Shown: positions 33,744-45,089, numbered from the stretch's first letter. The stretch is DNA of 64,000 bases from Conchocele bisecta (GCA_029237695.1 CM055274.1:22991505-23055504); one strand, 5' to 3'. Notes: generated by a model from the sequence alone, not told the origin. A program made the numbers and translations.

Positions 33744-33959
33744 CTGAAGAATATAATGAGGTATATACCGTGTACATATCTGTATGAATACATAGACCAT
33801 TGATGTACCTTAAGTCTGAAGTGTTACGCCCTGAATAGTATTAATGAGGCATACATGTATATCGTGTGCATGTTTGAATTAAGACATACAGATCATTGAA
33901 ATGTATGTTCCACGTTTTTCTGCCGACGAACTTTTGGCTATTAAACGCATTAAATCTAA

Positions 33960-34400
33960 AAAATATTTAAAAGTAAGTACTTTTTTATCAATAACAAAAA
34001 TGTCACCCTCCCCAAAAATATTTATTTGATAAAATTCCATCAAATATTGATTTTATTGCGAAAAAACGATTTTCCTATGGGAATTTAACACGGGGGGCTA
34101 AAAATAGATTTGTTTTAAATATTTTTTTTATTTGTGACCGATTTTCAAAATCTAACTTTTCTTTTCTTAGTTACATCATTTTCAATATATATCGCCAGTT
34201 TTCGGATTCAATTTCAGGATAAAAAAACGAAAATGTTTGGAAATTGACTCCCCATGTTAAATTCCCATTTGAAAATCGTTTTTTCGCAATAAAATCAACA
34301 TTTATTTCATCAAATAATGTTTTTGGGTTGGGTGACTTTTTTGTTATTGATGAAAAAGTACTTACTTTTAAATATTTAAATAATTTAATGTGTTTAATGG
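33960..34400. repeat. diverged family J-like fold-back in intron 8
   Basis: AAGTACTTTTTTATCAATAA and its inverted form lie at the ends, and TATGGGAATTTAAC / GTTAAATTCCCATTTG inside. It shares the AAATCAATATTTGA-type core with family J but has different ends. Confidence 0.6.
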
Positions 34401-34737
34401 CCAAATGTTCGTCGGCAGTAAAACGTGGATCAGACAGTAGTTACCCGTCAGTTGAGACAGCGACAACATCGTTCACACGGACACATCACATTGTGTCACA
34501 TATGGTATGATCAATGCAAATTCGTTTTCACAGCGTGTAAATGTTAGGTGTTCTAAGTCCACAGATATGGAACGTTCTCAGGTGAAATGTTATCGAGTTC
34601 GATTCAACACGGTCCCAATCATGAATTTGAAAAATAAGTCCGCATTTTATCGCTGTGTCATTTCCATTGGTTTTAAACAATACGGTAAAATACTACCGCT
34701 TGTTAATGTGTCAATGTCTTTATGTCAAAATATAATG

Positions 34738-34830
34738 CGCTTTAAATCAGCAGCTTGATTGGCTCAGCCTCATCTGTGCTACAGCACAGGCTCAGACAAT
34801 CGAATTGCTTTACTGCGAGTTGATGTACAT
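34738..34830. repeat. family G fold-back element
   Basis: CAGCTTGATTGGCTCAGCCT and CAGGCTCAGACAATCGAATT arms around CATCTGTGCTACAGCA. Confidence 0.75.
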
Positions 34831-35074
34831 GTATGTCTACGGTCTGGAAATCGTGTTTTGCACAATGGCGGCGCCCATGAGTTGTGAGGTAAATCTTATG
34901 TTCTTCTGTACGACTGCGGTTCATTCCTTTCAATGACGACCATGTTCAAGTCATTAACACTACGAATCCGGCAATGCCAAATTTAGCAATATTATTTCCG
35001 TAGTTAGTCTGAATATTCCGTAGATAAAGTTTGGTTAAACGTAATTGACATTTTGAAACCGTGCGATTACTCAG

Positions 35075-36095
35075 CGTGATATTTCAGACTAAATACAAAC
35101 GTAACTAGAGGATTGTTTTTCAGACAAAAACATATGTCTCCCCCAATACAACCACTGCATGTTATCAGTTTCGCGACTAACTGAAATACTTTTGAAGATA
35201 CGCGCGACACAAGTTGAATATCCACACTTTTCACTAAGTCAAGGGCCATAACTTCGTGAATACTGGATGAATCCGCATCTAAAAACCCAGGTGCGCAACT
35301 TCACAAGATGACCAGTATTCCTGTAAAGTTTCGCGATTCTAACTGAAATACTTTTGGAGATACGCGCGACACAAGTTGAAAATCCCCACTTTTCACTTAG
35401 TCAAGGGCCATAACTCCGTGAATACTGGATGAATCCGCATCTAAAACCCCAGGTGCGCAACTTTACACGATGACCAGTATTCATGAAAAGTTTCGCGACT
35501 CTAACTGAAATACTTTTGGAGATACGCGCGACACAAGTTGAAAATCCCCACTTTTCACTTAGTCAAGGGCCATAACTCCGTGAATACTGGATGAATCCGC
35601 ATCTAAAACCCCAGGTGCGCAACTTTACACGATGACCAGTATTCATGAAAAGTTTCGCGACTCTAACTGAAATACTTTTGGAGATACGCGCGACACAAGT
35701 TGAAAATCCCCACTTTTCACTAAGTCAATGGCGATAACTCAGTGAATACTGGATGAATCCGCATTTAAAACCCCGGGTGCGCAACTTCACACGATGACCA
35801 GTAATCCTGTAAAGTTTCACGACTGTAACTGAAATACATTTGGAGATACGCGCGACACAAGTTGAAAATCCCAAATTTTCGCTAAGTCAAGGGCCATAAC
35901 TCCGTAAATACAAGATGAATCCGCATCTAAAACCACAGGTGCGCAACTTCACACGATGACAAGTATTCCTGTAAAGTTTCACGACTCTAACTCAAAATCT
36001 TTTGGAGATATGCACGACACAAATTTTGTGACGGACAGACGGACGGACGGACGGACAACCAAGCCAAAAACAATATGTCTCCCCAGCTAAATGTG
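35075..36095. repeat. tandem array, 162-bp unit
   Basis: GATACGCGCGACACAAG recurs at a period of 162 bp (35201, 35363, 35525, 35687, 35849, 36011), with TCAAGGGCCATAACTCCGTG in each unit. It ends in an ACGGACGGACGGACGGAC run and AAACAATATGTCTCCCC, whose complement-like form (ATATGTCTCCCCCAATAC) also precedes the array. It lies in intron 8 and is non-coding. Confidence 0.93.
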
Positions 36096-36265
36096 GTATT
36101 GTCGGTAGTGGTAGTTCTAACGGCTGAAACATGGTCATCCTTGACCCTTTCAACTCTAAGTAACTGGAATGGACTGTGATATGCTACAAATCCATTTGGA
36201 TCTGCACCGTTTGCAAACCCCGCTATAGCGGGCTTTCGGATTCAAAGGATTAAGCGTATAAGAAA
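36096..36265. repeat. family I tail fragment
   Basis: TAACTGGAATGGACTGTGAT, AGTAG-like spacer and CCGCTATAGCGGGCTTTCGG, the tail shared with copies at 46130-46370 and 51045-51290. Confidence 0.6.
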
Positions 36266-36412
36266 GAAACCGCAGTCGTATTGCTGAAAAATAAGATTTA
36301 TCTCACAACTCACGTGCGTCACCTGTATGCAAAGCCAAACCATATACCACAGGGTCCCATACCGTATATCCTTAGGAAATTTCATCATCCGCTGACCCAA
36401 CTATATACTCAC

Positions 36413-36481
36413 CGATTGTGTGTATCGCCACACTCCTCCAGTGCTGGGATCAACCACGTTGGACACAGCCTCGCCGTACGA
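36413..36481 (-). CDS. adhesion GPCR, exon 8: GAIN subdomain A linker
   Basis: A 23-codon exon from CTATACATTGCAG to TCG|GTGAGT, phase 0 on both sides. It reads SYGEAVSNVVDPSTGGVWRY then TQS. The S-N-V-V-D ... W pattern is what lies between the first helices and the LL-x-x-ME helix in GAIN subdomain A, and it joins exons 7 and 9 without a frame change. Its phase-0 symmetry means it could be skipped without a frameshift. Confidence 0.8.
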
Positions 36482-36489
36482 CTGCAATG

Positions 36490-36770
36490 TATAGACAAAT
36501 CTTGTACGTTTGGCCGTGACTGGAGCAATGGGGTTTATGGCATTTGTGACCACAGTAGTGCCTGTTCAAATAACATAGTCGCATGTAGCCTGATAACGAT
36601 ATATACTGTTTGTTATAAAATGTAAACATGACGGCTGTTTCATTGATTACGTTGCGAACAGTGTGGATCCTGGTCATACCGTGTGGATGCACAGGCTGAA
36701 CAGGATATACAAAATATATCGCAAATCCCATATGCCCCATGTATTCAGTTACAGTCACACGTCACACATA
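36490..36770. repeat. family H element in intron 7
   Basis: TTGGCCGTGACTGGAGCAAT, ACAGTGTGGATCCTGGTCAT and the inverted GCCCCATGTATTCAGTTACA ends place it in family H; it is followed directly by the family C copy at 36770. Confidence 0.55.
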
Positions 36771-36960
36771 CAGTGGGGTCAGCGTGTAAGTGCACACACG
36801 AACGAACACGACAGGTTGGAACCAACCTGTCGTCTTCGTTCGTGTGTGCACTTATATACACGCTGACCCCACTGTAGGATACCCTCAATAAGCAACAGCT
36901 CAGGCTTAGCCAATCAAACTGCTTGATTGCGAATTGGCATTGCCTATAGATGTTCAGAAA
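36770..36960. repeat. family C hairpin and family G fragment
   Basis: 36770-36876 is a family C palindrome with a small TATA insertion in one arm. 36885-36960 is a family G half (CTCAGGCTTAGCCAATCAAA). Confidence 0.8.
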
Positions 36961-37023
36961 CATTTATGATCTGGGCTAGACTAACCCAAGCGGATACGTA
37001 CTATTACAATCTGGTAATGTGGA

Positions 37024-37068
37024 CTTACCTTGGCAATGAGTCTTACCTACACACTACGATTCCTCACC
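37024..37068 (-). promoter_or_regulatory. three donor-like sites at the end of exon 7
   Basis: Read on the gene strand, CATTGCCAAG is followed by GTGAGG (donor after 37068), then TAG|GTAAGA (after 37047), then a second CATTGCCAAG|GTAAGT (after 37029). The 39-bp direct duplication puts the stronger consensus at the distal site. Using either distal donor reads into an in-frame TAG. Confidence 0.7.
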
Positions 37069-37396
37069 TTGGCAATGAATCCTATATCGTTCTCATTTAC
37101 TCGTGTCTTGGCGACTACATCTGCCACCTTCGCGACTGTTGTTGTAGCCATACCAAGATCTCCCGCGTATAACCGCGTAACCCCATCGCTACTGTTCTGT
37201 GACACGGCGGCCGCTAGACTGGCGGAGATGTTTACTACGGCCTCGGCTTCTACCACCTCGGCTTCTAACAGCGTCTGGACGGCATTGAATATGTTCACCA
37301 AGCGCTCGCTCACACAGCCGCTCAGGTCAGGTTGGCCCCAGTAAGCGATTGGCGGGTTGGTGACATTGTTCGCGAGGCACCGGCGTGTTGCATTCC
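37068..37396 (-). CDS. adhesion GPCR, exon 7: end of HRM domain and GAIN subdomain A
   Basis: Acceptor AAATTTGCAG and donor CCAAG|GTGAGG; phase 1 in and phase 0 out. It begins NATRRCLANNVTNPPIAYWG and continues QPDLSGCVSERLVNIFNAVQ. The first part is the second half of the hormone-receptor motif (GNATRRC ... W ... PD-x-S-x-C); the helical, alanine- and valine-rich remainder is GAIN subdomain A. Several sequons are present. Family E copy 37408-37840 begins only about 10 bp upstream of the acceptor. Confidence 0.93.
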
Positions 37397-37407
37397 CTGC
37401 AAATTTC

Positions 37408-37840
37408 AAGGTGCATGATCACGTGGTTACCACAACAACAAAAATGTGTGAAAGTGTTGAAAGCGCGCCCACTCCAAATTAAGTATTATTTTATATTTTC
37501 CTTCATATGCAACGGATTTTGATGACATATGGCGCAGCAAATGCGTATTCATGACCTGCATTTGGTGGTCTCCGGACTTCGGCTCATACTTATGTCGTTT
37601 TTGCGTAGAATCGATTCCGTGTCAAACACGGAAATCGATTCCTCGCAAAAACGTTTGGGCCAGAGTACCGAAATCACCAAAATGCAGCTTAACAAAACGC
37701 GTTTGACGCGCGATATTTCATCAAAATCCGTTACATAATAAGGATAATATAACAGAAAACGTACTTTGAATCGGACGCGCTTCTGGAAGTTTCAGTAATT
37801 GTTGTTGTTGTTGTTGTAACCACGTGATCATGTACCATGA
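37408..37840. repeat. family E fold-back directly upstream of the exon 7 acceptor
   Basis: Complete copy with AAGGTGCATGATCACGTGG and CACGTGATCATGTACC ends and a shortened centre (TCGATTCCGTGTCAAACACG). On the gene strand its last bases lie within the branch-point/pyrimidine region of exon 7. Confidence 0.9.
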
Positions 37841-37967
37841 ATGTGTATAATATCCGATGAATATAAGACATACCGTACAATACAATACAATGATATGTAT
37901 TAGTGGTTTGCTAAATAAAGTATTATAGTCGAAGAATGATATGACGTTCTTACTTACTACACGGTAT

Positions 37968-38242
37968 CAGTAGCCTATTTCACCAACATTGCAAAGTATA
38001 CTTTTCGAGCAAAGTATACTTTGAGGGAGAAATATTCAATTTTAGGATAAATTTATTAATTTCTATTATACTTAATTTATTACATTATCAGTATAATAAT
38101 TCTGCATACTTTTAATCATCAAATATATGCAGTCATTAGTTCTATATGAAACAATGCATTTCGGGAAAAATAAATGATTACTCCCTCAAAGTATACTTTG
38201 CTAGAAAAGTATACTTTGCAATGTTGGTGAAATAGGCTACTG
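37968..38242. repeat. family D fold-back element
   Basis: CAGTAGCCTATTTCACCAAC ... GGTGAAATAGGCTACTG, nearly complete but lacking the ACAGCC/GGCTGT centre. Confidence 0.85.
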
Positions 38243-38360
38243 ATGGGTGGAGAGACAGTATAACCGTCAGCAGTTGATGAATGCATAATATAGTTCACGA
38301 GATCGCCATGCTACGTAATTCGGCTGTCTAACGAGTCCACAGGACGAGCCAGAGTTCATC

Positions 38361-38512
38361 AGGGGCTGTTTCACTAAACTTCGTACGACCTAAAATGTTC
38401 GTAAGTGCAAAATTATGATAGTCTGTAAATTTCACATTAACAATCTTTTCATGTGAACAATTATTGGATTTACATTTTTTGAATATATGCTGAATTCGTA
38501 TGAAGTTTAGTG
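38361..38512. repeat. family A element, truncated
   Basis: Left part of the family (GGGGCTGTTTCACTAAACTT ... GTAAGTGCAAAATTATGATA) to a shortened right end GAAGTTTAGTG. Confidence 0.75.
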
Positions 38513-38943
38513 CACAGTCGAACCTCTCCGAACGGCCACCTCTCTACAACAACACCCTCTCTGTAACAGCCGCTATTTTATATCCCAAATGGACGATTTC
38601 CTCTATGTCTAACCCTTAAACTGCTGAGCACGAAAATAGTCGTCTGCTATTGCTTTTACCTTCTTTCTCAATAAAAACATGTTTTGACAGCATTTTAGAA
38701 TCATTTCCATTGGAAATGATTTTAAAATGTTGCCAAAACATGTTTTTGATGAGAATTATCGAAGAAATATTTAAACAGCGGACAACAAAATGTAATTCAG
38801 CATTAACCTCCCTACAATAGCCACCTCTCTACAACAGCCAGTTTTGCGCCATCCCAAGTTTGACTGTTGTAGAGAGTGGGCAAGATTTGAACACTTTCAG
38901 CCACTGTTGTTGTTGTTATAACCACGTGATCATGCACCTTGAT
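38513..38943. repeat. inverted element with CTCTCTACAACA ends, then a family E fragment
   Basis: GGCCACCTCTCTACAACAAC is found near 38536 and again near 38818, and ACTGTTGTAGAGAG at 38862. 38680-38752 is a palindrome (AACATGTTTTGACAGCATTT ... GTTGCCAAAACATGTTTTT). 38877-38943 is a family E end. Confidence 0.65.
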
Positions 38944-39390
38944 ATAGTGTACACGTATTACGGATGACCTTCATGTGATTGGCCATGTATGCGACAACTG
39001 GTATAGACGCATTGCAATGTTGCCAATGTAACTTCCAAGTGATTGTGTAAGGTGTCTAAACAGTGTGTCAACAGGACGTGTAACTTGCCAAACAGTATTT
39101 GCATGACTACCTGGCTATGCAACGGACAAGCGGGAGACAGATTCGCTTAAGCAACTTGCTTTCTTCTGAATCCCATTCATATTACCTTGAGTTTTGCTCG
39201 TGATTTACATCATGTACTTTCATGTAATACAAATAAGAATAAAATATGTTTATACTGACAGACAAGTATTATAAATATGCTACCAACTTTGGAAATTCAC
39301 AAGTAACCTAGAACTACTACCGTGGCAGCATCGACGTTCGAATTGATGGAGTTTGTCCGTTTGACGTCACATTGACCAGTGCCGGTTGCG

Positions 39391-39875
39391 AACAGTAACT
39401 CTTGCAATCTACTCCCGTACTGCAAGGGAGTAGATTTCAAGAGTTACTGTTCGCAACTAGCATAGTGCATGAACGTAGTTAGTGACAGTAGTCGGACGAC
39501 ACGTACATGTACATGCACTAGGCAGAATATTGAACCATTTTTCATTTTTTATTGTTCATATTAGATGGACATTTGAATCGTTATTTATATTGCACTGGCA
39601 CATTCCGTGGTACTGTACAAGCACAATGAAAACGAATTTGCTATGTATATTTGTTCTGGTAGTAGTGTTTGGCAATTACGACGGATCTCTGGACTTTGTG
39701 TTGTAACGTAAATTTGAAAGAAAAGCCGGTATATGCTGACGATATGTGTAGACTGTGAATGGAGAAATGTAGTTGCGAACGGTAACTCTTGAAATCCACT
39801 CCCGTACCGTCCGTAGCCTTGCTTGCTACGGACGGTACGGCAGTATATTGCAAGAGTTACTGTTCGCAACTAGGA
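39391..39875. repeat. two palindromes of the GCGAACAGTAACTC family
   Basis: 39391-39460: GTTGCGAACAGTAACTCTTG ... CAAGAGTTACTGTTCGCAAC around GTACTGCAAGGGAG. 39772-39874: the same ends around ACCGTCCGTAGCCTTGCTTG. The centre differs between copies while the ends are conserved. The palindrome at 14243 is preceded by a related end (GTTGCGAACGGTAACTC). Confidence 0.8.
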
Positions 39876-40248
39876 TAAATAAGACATGTGACGTATGCGA
39901 TCCGTGTATCCTCAGCCTGCGCATCTACGCAATCTCGCCAGGAGTTGTACTGCTCGACAGTCATTCATTCATGAAATATATATCATGCTTCTAACAAGCA
40001 GTATATAGTATATCCTTTTCAGACTGCACGAGTTTGCTAGCAAGCTCGGCGCCAGAAAGGCCACACATTGAATAAACCCCAGATGCGTCATTGCCACAGG
40101 CGAAAGACTCGGACCTGTGACATAAAATGAAATCCCATTGAAAAAATACATTAAAATGAATCCTATTGAAAATAGATCCCATTACCCAACTCCTGTTGTA
40201 CCGTACGTTAGATTATGTACCATACACTGTACGTACTGTACGACATCA

Positions 40249-40490
40249 GGGGCCCGTTTCGCTAACCTTCATACGTCTAAAATGTTCGTAAGTGCAAATT
40301 TAGGATCGTCTGTAAATTTAAATTAATGGATCTACATTTATTGAGCGTAGGCTGCTTATGCAGCCTACGCTCAATAAATGTAAATCCAATAATTGTTTAC
40401 ACGAAAATGGTGTTAATGTGGAATTTACAGACTATCATAAGTTTGCACTTACCAACATTTTAGTCGTACGAAGTTTAATGAAACAGGCCC
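40249..40490. repeat. family A fold-back with CAG target duplication
   Basis: GGGCCCGTTTCGCTAACCTT ... TTTAATGAAACAGGCCC is flanked on both sides by CAG. The centre GCTGCTTATGCAGC... is a perfect palindrome. Confidence 0.85.
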
Positions 40491-40997
40491 CAGGTGAGTG
40501 GCGTATTTTCTATTCGGCATTTTTATGTCACATGTCCGATCTTTCACCTGTGATCACAGTAATATTTGAGAAAAGCCGCGTGATTGTTTGTACTTCGGAT
40601 GTGTTATTTTTCATGAAACATATTTACATAAACTGTGATATTTTCTGTAAATGACGTCGAATGTTGACGGAATTTGTTTAGCAAATTGCTCCGACGATTT
40701 CCTGAACTTTCGACGTCATTTGGGGAATTATTGTAAATTTTGTAAATACAGTCAGATCTGTTAATAAAGACCAGCCAAGGTGTTCACAGGTGGTCTTTGT
40801 TCACAGGTGGTCTTTGTCCGCAATTTCAAATTTATGTGGTCTTTGAGTAATTGGGAAAACAAAAGCATGGCTTCAATAGACAGGTAATTTCGATTCGGAG
40901 GTGGCCTTTAACACAGATTCAACAATATATTTCATGAGAGATCGCAAATCTCCTTCGGTACAACATCACACGGCTTGTCCCATTTGTTGAACTAATA

Positions 40998-41346
40998 ATT
41001 CCAGCACAAAAATATTTACACAATTCCCTAACATTTGATTGGTCCGTAGCAAGTCTCTGTCCAGAATTTATATCCCAGTAAACTCCATGCCGAACTACTT
41101 TCCGTAACCGTCAGGCGCAGTTAAAATAATTCTTAAGAAAACGGAAAATAAATACATTTTCTTGATGAATTTATTTCAAATGCTGGAATTATAAGGAATG
41201 AATGGCCTTTTTGTGGAATTTATCGGGGTATAAACTTGGAAAAGTCACGGGAATACTGGACGAGGCCTTCCGGCCTTCGTCCAGTATTCCCGCGACTTTT
41301 CCAAGTTTATACCCCGATAAATTCCACAAAAAGGCCATTCATTCCT
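40998..41346. repeat. family F extended element
   Basis: AATTCCAGCACAAAAATATT through the tight palindrome CGAGGCCTTCCGGCCTTCG at 41260. It ends about 30 bp from the donor of exon 6. Confidence 0.85.
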
Positions 41347-41377
41347 ATAATGAATAACGCCGACGGTCCGTGCTTAC

Positions 41378-41485
41378 CGAGGGCCCCGGGGCAGGGCTGT
41401 GAGTCCCGGGCCCACAATGCCGTGCTGCCCCACACTATTCCACTCCCTTGATACGTGTCCACCCCAGACCAGCAATGGCGGGAAT
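41378..41485 (-). CDS. adhesion GPCR, exon 6: hormone-receptor motif, first half
   Basis: From AACTGTGCCACAG to CTCG|GTAAGC, phase 1 on both sides. It reads SRHCWSGVDTYQGSGIVWGS then TALWARDSQPCPGALG. The W-x-x-T-x-x-G ... CPG pattern followed by GNATRRC in exon 7 is the HRM domain found N-terminal to GAIN in many adhesion receptors (for example latrophilins and brain angiogenesis inhibitors). Confidence 0.92.
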
Positions 41486-41796
41486 CTGTGGCACAGTTAT
41501 AGCACATGTTACATGTATGTACTTCAAATTTGTTCAATGGCACATTACATTGTGTATAAACACTTCAATATAAAATACTATAGTACAAACAAGATGACTA
41601 GGGAAATTAGTTTTCTAAAATAAAACAATATGTAGGCAGGGCTCCAGATAAATAATTAGTAATTGAGTATTGTTACTCCATCATCTCTGAAGCAATTGGG
41701 GATTTCAACACTTTACTTGGGTAAAATAAAATCACATAACTGTTGACACATCAACAGACAGAAATTATTGAATAGTTTGTTTCGAAATGAAAATAT

Positions 41797-41853
41797 GTCT
41801 TGGGATTTCATTAGAATTGTCTCCTAGGAGACAATTCTAATGAAATACCAAGA
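41797..41853. repeat. short perfect palindrome in intron 5
   Basis: GATTTCATTAGAATTGTCTC and its complement, centre CCTAGG. Confidence 0.75.
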
Positions 41854-42399
41854 TGTGTTTTCATGGAAAATAATAAAAATATGCTATATTTGTGGTCTGT
41901 TTATTGTTTTCTGCAGCATGATAAAGGTACCACAAAATTTGTATTGCTTTTTGATACTAGCTACTTCTGATTTTAATTGGGTATTTAAGCAAATACGCAG
42001 CTTATCTGTAGCTCTGTGTAGGTGACAATATAATTGTTTTTTTAGGGGGAAAAATATGAAACCCATTATTCCAAACATCGTTGAATGTATTTTAACTAGC
42101 CCGCCACTTATGTATATGGGTGACATTTTAGCAGTCAAGCAGCAAGTCCATTTTGTTAAAATACCTGGGAATTTCTGTGCGTAAAATAGTATATAACAGC
42201 AACATGTACATTGTAACACACGGTTCAAGTCGAATGTGCATAGTAGTAGTACACTGTGGTTTGTTTCGAATAACACGTGATTGGACTTCTTTTGATATTC
42301 CATATAATTACAGAACACGCCGAAAGTGATAAAAGTTGAAAGTGATCAAATTTGTGCATTTGATTGCATACAACATTTCCAAAACAGTTTTCAAATTTA

Positions 42400-42764
42400 C
42401 GCGTTCATAATTGCAGCACAAAAATATTTACACAATTCTCTAACATTCGATTGGCCCGTAGCAAGTCTCTGTCCAAAATTTATATCCCAGCAAACTCCAA
42501 TGCCGAACTACTTTCCGTAACCGTGAGGCGCAGTTAAAATAATTCTTAAGAAAACGGAAAATAAACACATTTTCTTGATGAATTTATTTCAAATGCTGGA
42601 ATTATCAGGAATGAATGGCCTTTTTGTTGAATTTATCGGGGATATAAACTTGGAAAAGTCGCGGGAATACTGGACGAGGCCTTCCGGCCTTCGTCCAGTA
42701 TTCCCGCGACTTTTCCAAGTTCATACCCCGATAAATTCCACAAAAAGGCCATTCATTCCTATAA
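42400..42764. repeat. family F extended element
   Basis: Same layout as 40998-41346, including the CGAGGCCTTCCGGCCTTCG centre at 42676. The two copies lie only 1.1 kb apart in intron 5. Confidence 0.85.
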
Positions 42765-43021
42765 TATGTCTTTGAGAACTTTTGTTTATGTTTCCAAGTA
42801 TGTAACAGCAGCAAGTACTCCAGGCACAGTGTTAACATTAGCCGAAATACGTATCTGGCCCATTTAGAAACGATGACTATAACAATATGACATGTTCCTC
42901 AGATTTTAAAGCAAGTATTAATGGGTGCATAATACTATTTAGACAAGCACAAATCAGTGGGGGCCAATTCAGTCTGGTAATTATGATGCAATAGCATTAA
43001 ATATCATCAATAAAATTTATT

Positions 43022-43108
43022 TGTGCAATGATTAGCCATCCCCAACAGACGGCCTTACATTAATTTAATATAAGGCCGTCTGTTGAGGATGGATAATCAT
43101 TGCACAAA
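43022..43108. repeat. short hairpin in intron 5
   Basis: TGTGCAATGATTAGCCATCC / GGATGGATAATCATTGCACA arms with the inner ACAGACGGCCTTA/TAAGGCCGTCTGT. Confidence 0.75.
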
Positions 43109-43344
43109 TTGTTCACTTAGCGGTATACACTCAGGTCGTGCTGGTGGTAAGGTTGGACACCACTCGGTCGCCTTGGGGCGCCGTTTGATAGTCTGGACAC
43201 CGATGCCAACCCGGTGACTCGGAGATGTAGGCTAATTACACCATAAGATCGATTGCGTGACAATAAAAGTATAATTGCTACGTTGTTCGTCTTAGAGAGG
43301 TTCCAGAAGGGTACAACTCGGATGGTGATCAGAAGAAAGTTACT

Positions 43345-43912
43345 CTACTGTCTGTTTCACAAAGCCTGCCCAAATATTACAGCCATTTAAACAATGCAAA
43401 AACAATATTGTTTTCGATAATATTAAATTAAAGAAACATTTAAGAATGAGCCTTCTTTTTATTTCGTGAAATTTGGTCCAGTATTGATTTTATTACGAAA
43501 ACACAATTTCCCCATGTTAAATCCCCGGTGAAGATGTCTATGGGGATTTAACATGTTTAACATGGGGACATTATTCTAATTTCAGAAATAGTGGGCCGAT
43601 TTTCAGAATTTACTTTTGTTTTCTTAGTTAGATCATTTCCAAGCTATCTAACTAGATTTCAGAATCAATTTTAATTTGTTTTCGTTTTTCGACTCTCCCT
43701 CCAAGTTCTCCACCTCTTTTTTTCCCCATGTTAAAATCCCATATATAATAGAACTCATTTTTCGTAATAAAATCAATATTGGACCAAATTTCACGAAATA
43801 AAAAGTAGGCTCATTCTTAAAGTTTGCTATAATTTAATATTATGTAAACAAATATTGTTTTTGTATTGTTTATATGGCCGTAAAATTTGGGCAGGTTTCG
43901 TGAAACAGACAG
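43345..43912. repeat. family J fold-back element in intron 5
   Basis: CTACTGTCTGTTTCACAAAG ... TTTCGTGAAACAGACAGTAC with inner AAGAATGAGCCTTCTTTTTA and the ATCCCCGGTGAAGATGTCTA centre. Confidence 0.85.
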
Positions 43913-43997
43913 TACGTCTGGCGATGAAATCAGGCATTGTGTTAAATAAAATATAGCCCTATTAGTATCGTCAATTCAATAATGGTAGTGCACTTAC

Positions 43998-44657
43998 CAT
44001 TTGGTTCACTGCAATCGTCACCTCTGAACTCGGACGGACATGTGCAAGAATATTGCGCAGCCTCGTTTGAACATTGGCCGTTATGTCTACACGGATTCCC
44101 GGAGCAATAATCGAAGTCAGAGCAAGTGTCTCCAAAGTATCCTTCTGTGCACGTACAATTGTAGCCATTCAGGGAGTTCGTACAGTTTCCATGGATACAA
44201 GGGTTCGACTGACAATAATCTCGCACGGAACAATCGTTCTCCGTGTAATTTCCCGGACAGTTGCAAATAAACGGCTCGGCAGTTTCCGGATCTTCCGAGC
44301 ATGTTCCTCCGTTACGGCACGGATAGCTAGCGCAAATATCCGATTCATTGCAATATTCGCCCTTGAAACCTGTGTCGCACGTGCAGATGGGTGTGCTATT
44401 GTTGACAATACAGTGTCCATTAACACAATCGTGACTCGCACAGGGGTCGGCAAACGACATACAGTGTTCGCCGATGTATCCGTCCGCGCAGAGACACTCG
44501 GCCACGCCTCCTACCGTGACGTAACATGTGCCGTCATGGTTACAGGCGTAGTTGTTGCAGACATCCGGGTCACAGCGATAACTGTCGGGATGCCCCTCAT
44601 CCGGCAGGCAGTTGTTCGATCCACAGGGGTTGTTCGCGAAACACGGATGTGTTTTAT
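43998..44657 (-). CDS. adhesion GPCR, exon 5: EGF-like repeats
   Basis: A single 660-base exon from GAGTTTTCAG to AATG|GTAAGTG, phase 1 on both sides. It encodes about five complete EGF-like modules after a partial one. The six-cysteine pattern with C-x-C and G-x-x-G-x-x-C endings is visible in each (for example DPCASHDCVNGHC, then CTCDTGFKGEYC). Modules 2-6 begin with D-x-C-x-x-x-x-C, but the calcium-binding D-x-D/N-E consensus is not evident. Several sequons. No cysteine is missing in modules 2-6. Having all repeats in one exon is unusual, since EGF modules are often on separate phase-1 exons. Confidence 0.95.
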
Positions 44658-44713
44658 CTGAAAACTCGATATGATTAGCGCTCCGTACGTTCGCTCGTAT
44701 GAACGTATCTGTC

Positions 44714-45000
44714 AGCCGTGAATGGGAAAGAATATCTGGCAAGGCTTAGGAAAAGGATGGGCGAGGCTCTGTCGAGCACATCCCGTTTCCGTGCCGCGCC
44801 ATATATGTTTTCCCATTCACGGCACTAACCTACTATTCTATATATCCCGTCAACATCTACAAATAGCTTTAAAATGCAATAACAATAACCCCAACCACCG
44901 CACATATGCATACGCAGTGATTAGGTCGTATTCACAGGATATCAAAAATGTTTCACGGCACCGTGTTTCACGGCACATACGCACGGTGTTGACGAATTAA
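44714..45000. repeat. family B element, reverse orientation
   Basis: GCCGTGAATGGGAAAGAATA palindrome at the left and ACCGTGTTTCACGGCACATA at the right. It begins about 55 bp upstream of exon 5's acceptor. Confidence 0.8.
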
Positions 45001-45089
45001 ACGTTGATAATCTGCGCATGATTAACGCAGTCGGTTGTGTTCGTTCAACTGTACACTGCCGCCTGCCCTAACCCTACCAATATGTGTCA

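Noticed and set aside
41884..42318. Minus-strand 144-codon ORF in intron 5
   Set aside because: It crosses AT-rich intron, shows no domain or splice support, and would break the phase chain.
44074..44661. Plus-strand 195-codon ORF opposite the EGF exon
   Set aside because: Antisense of cysteine codons often stays open; the minus strand has clear EGF repeats.
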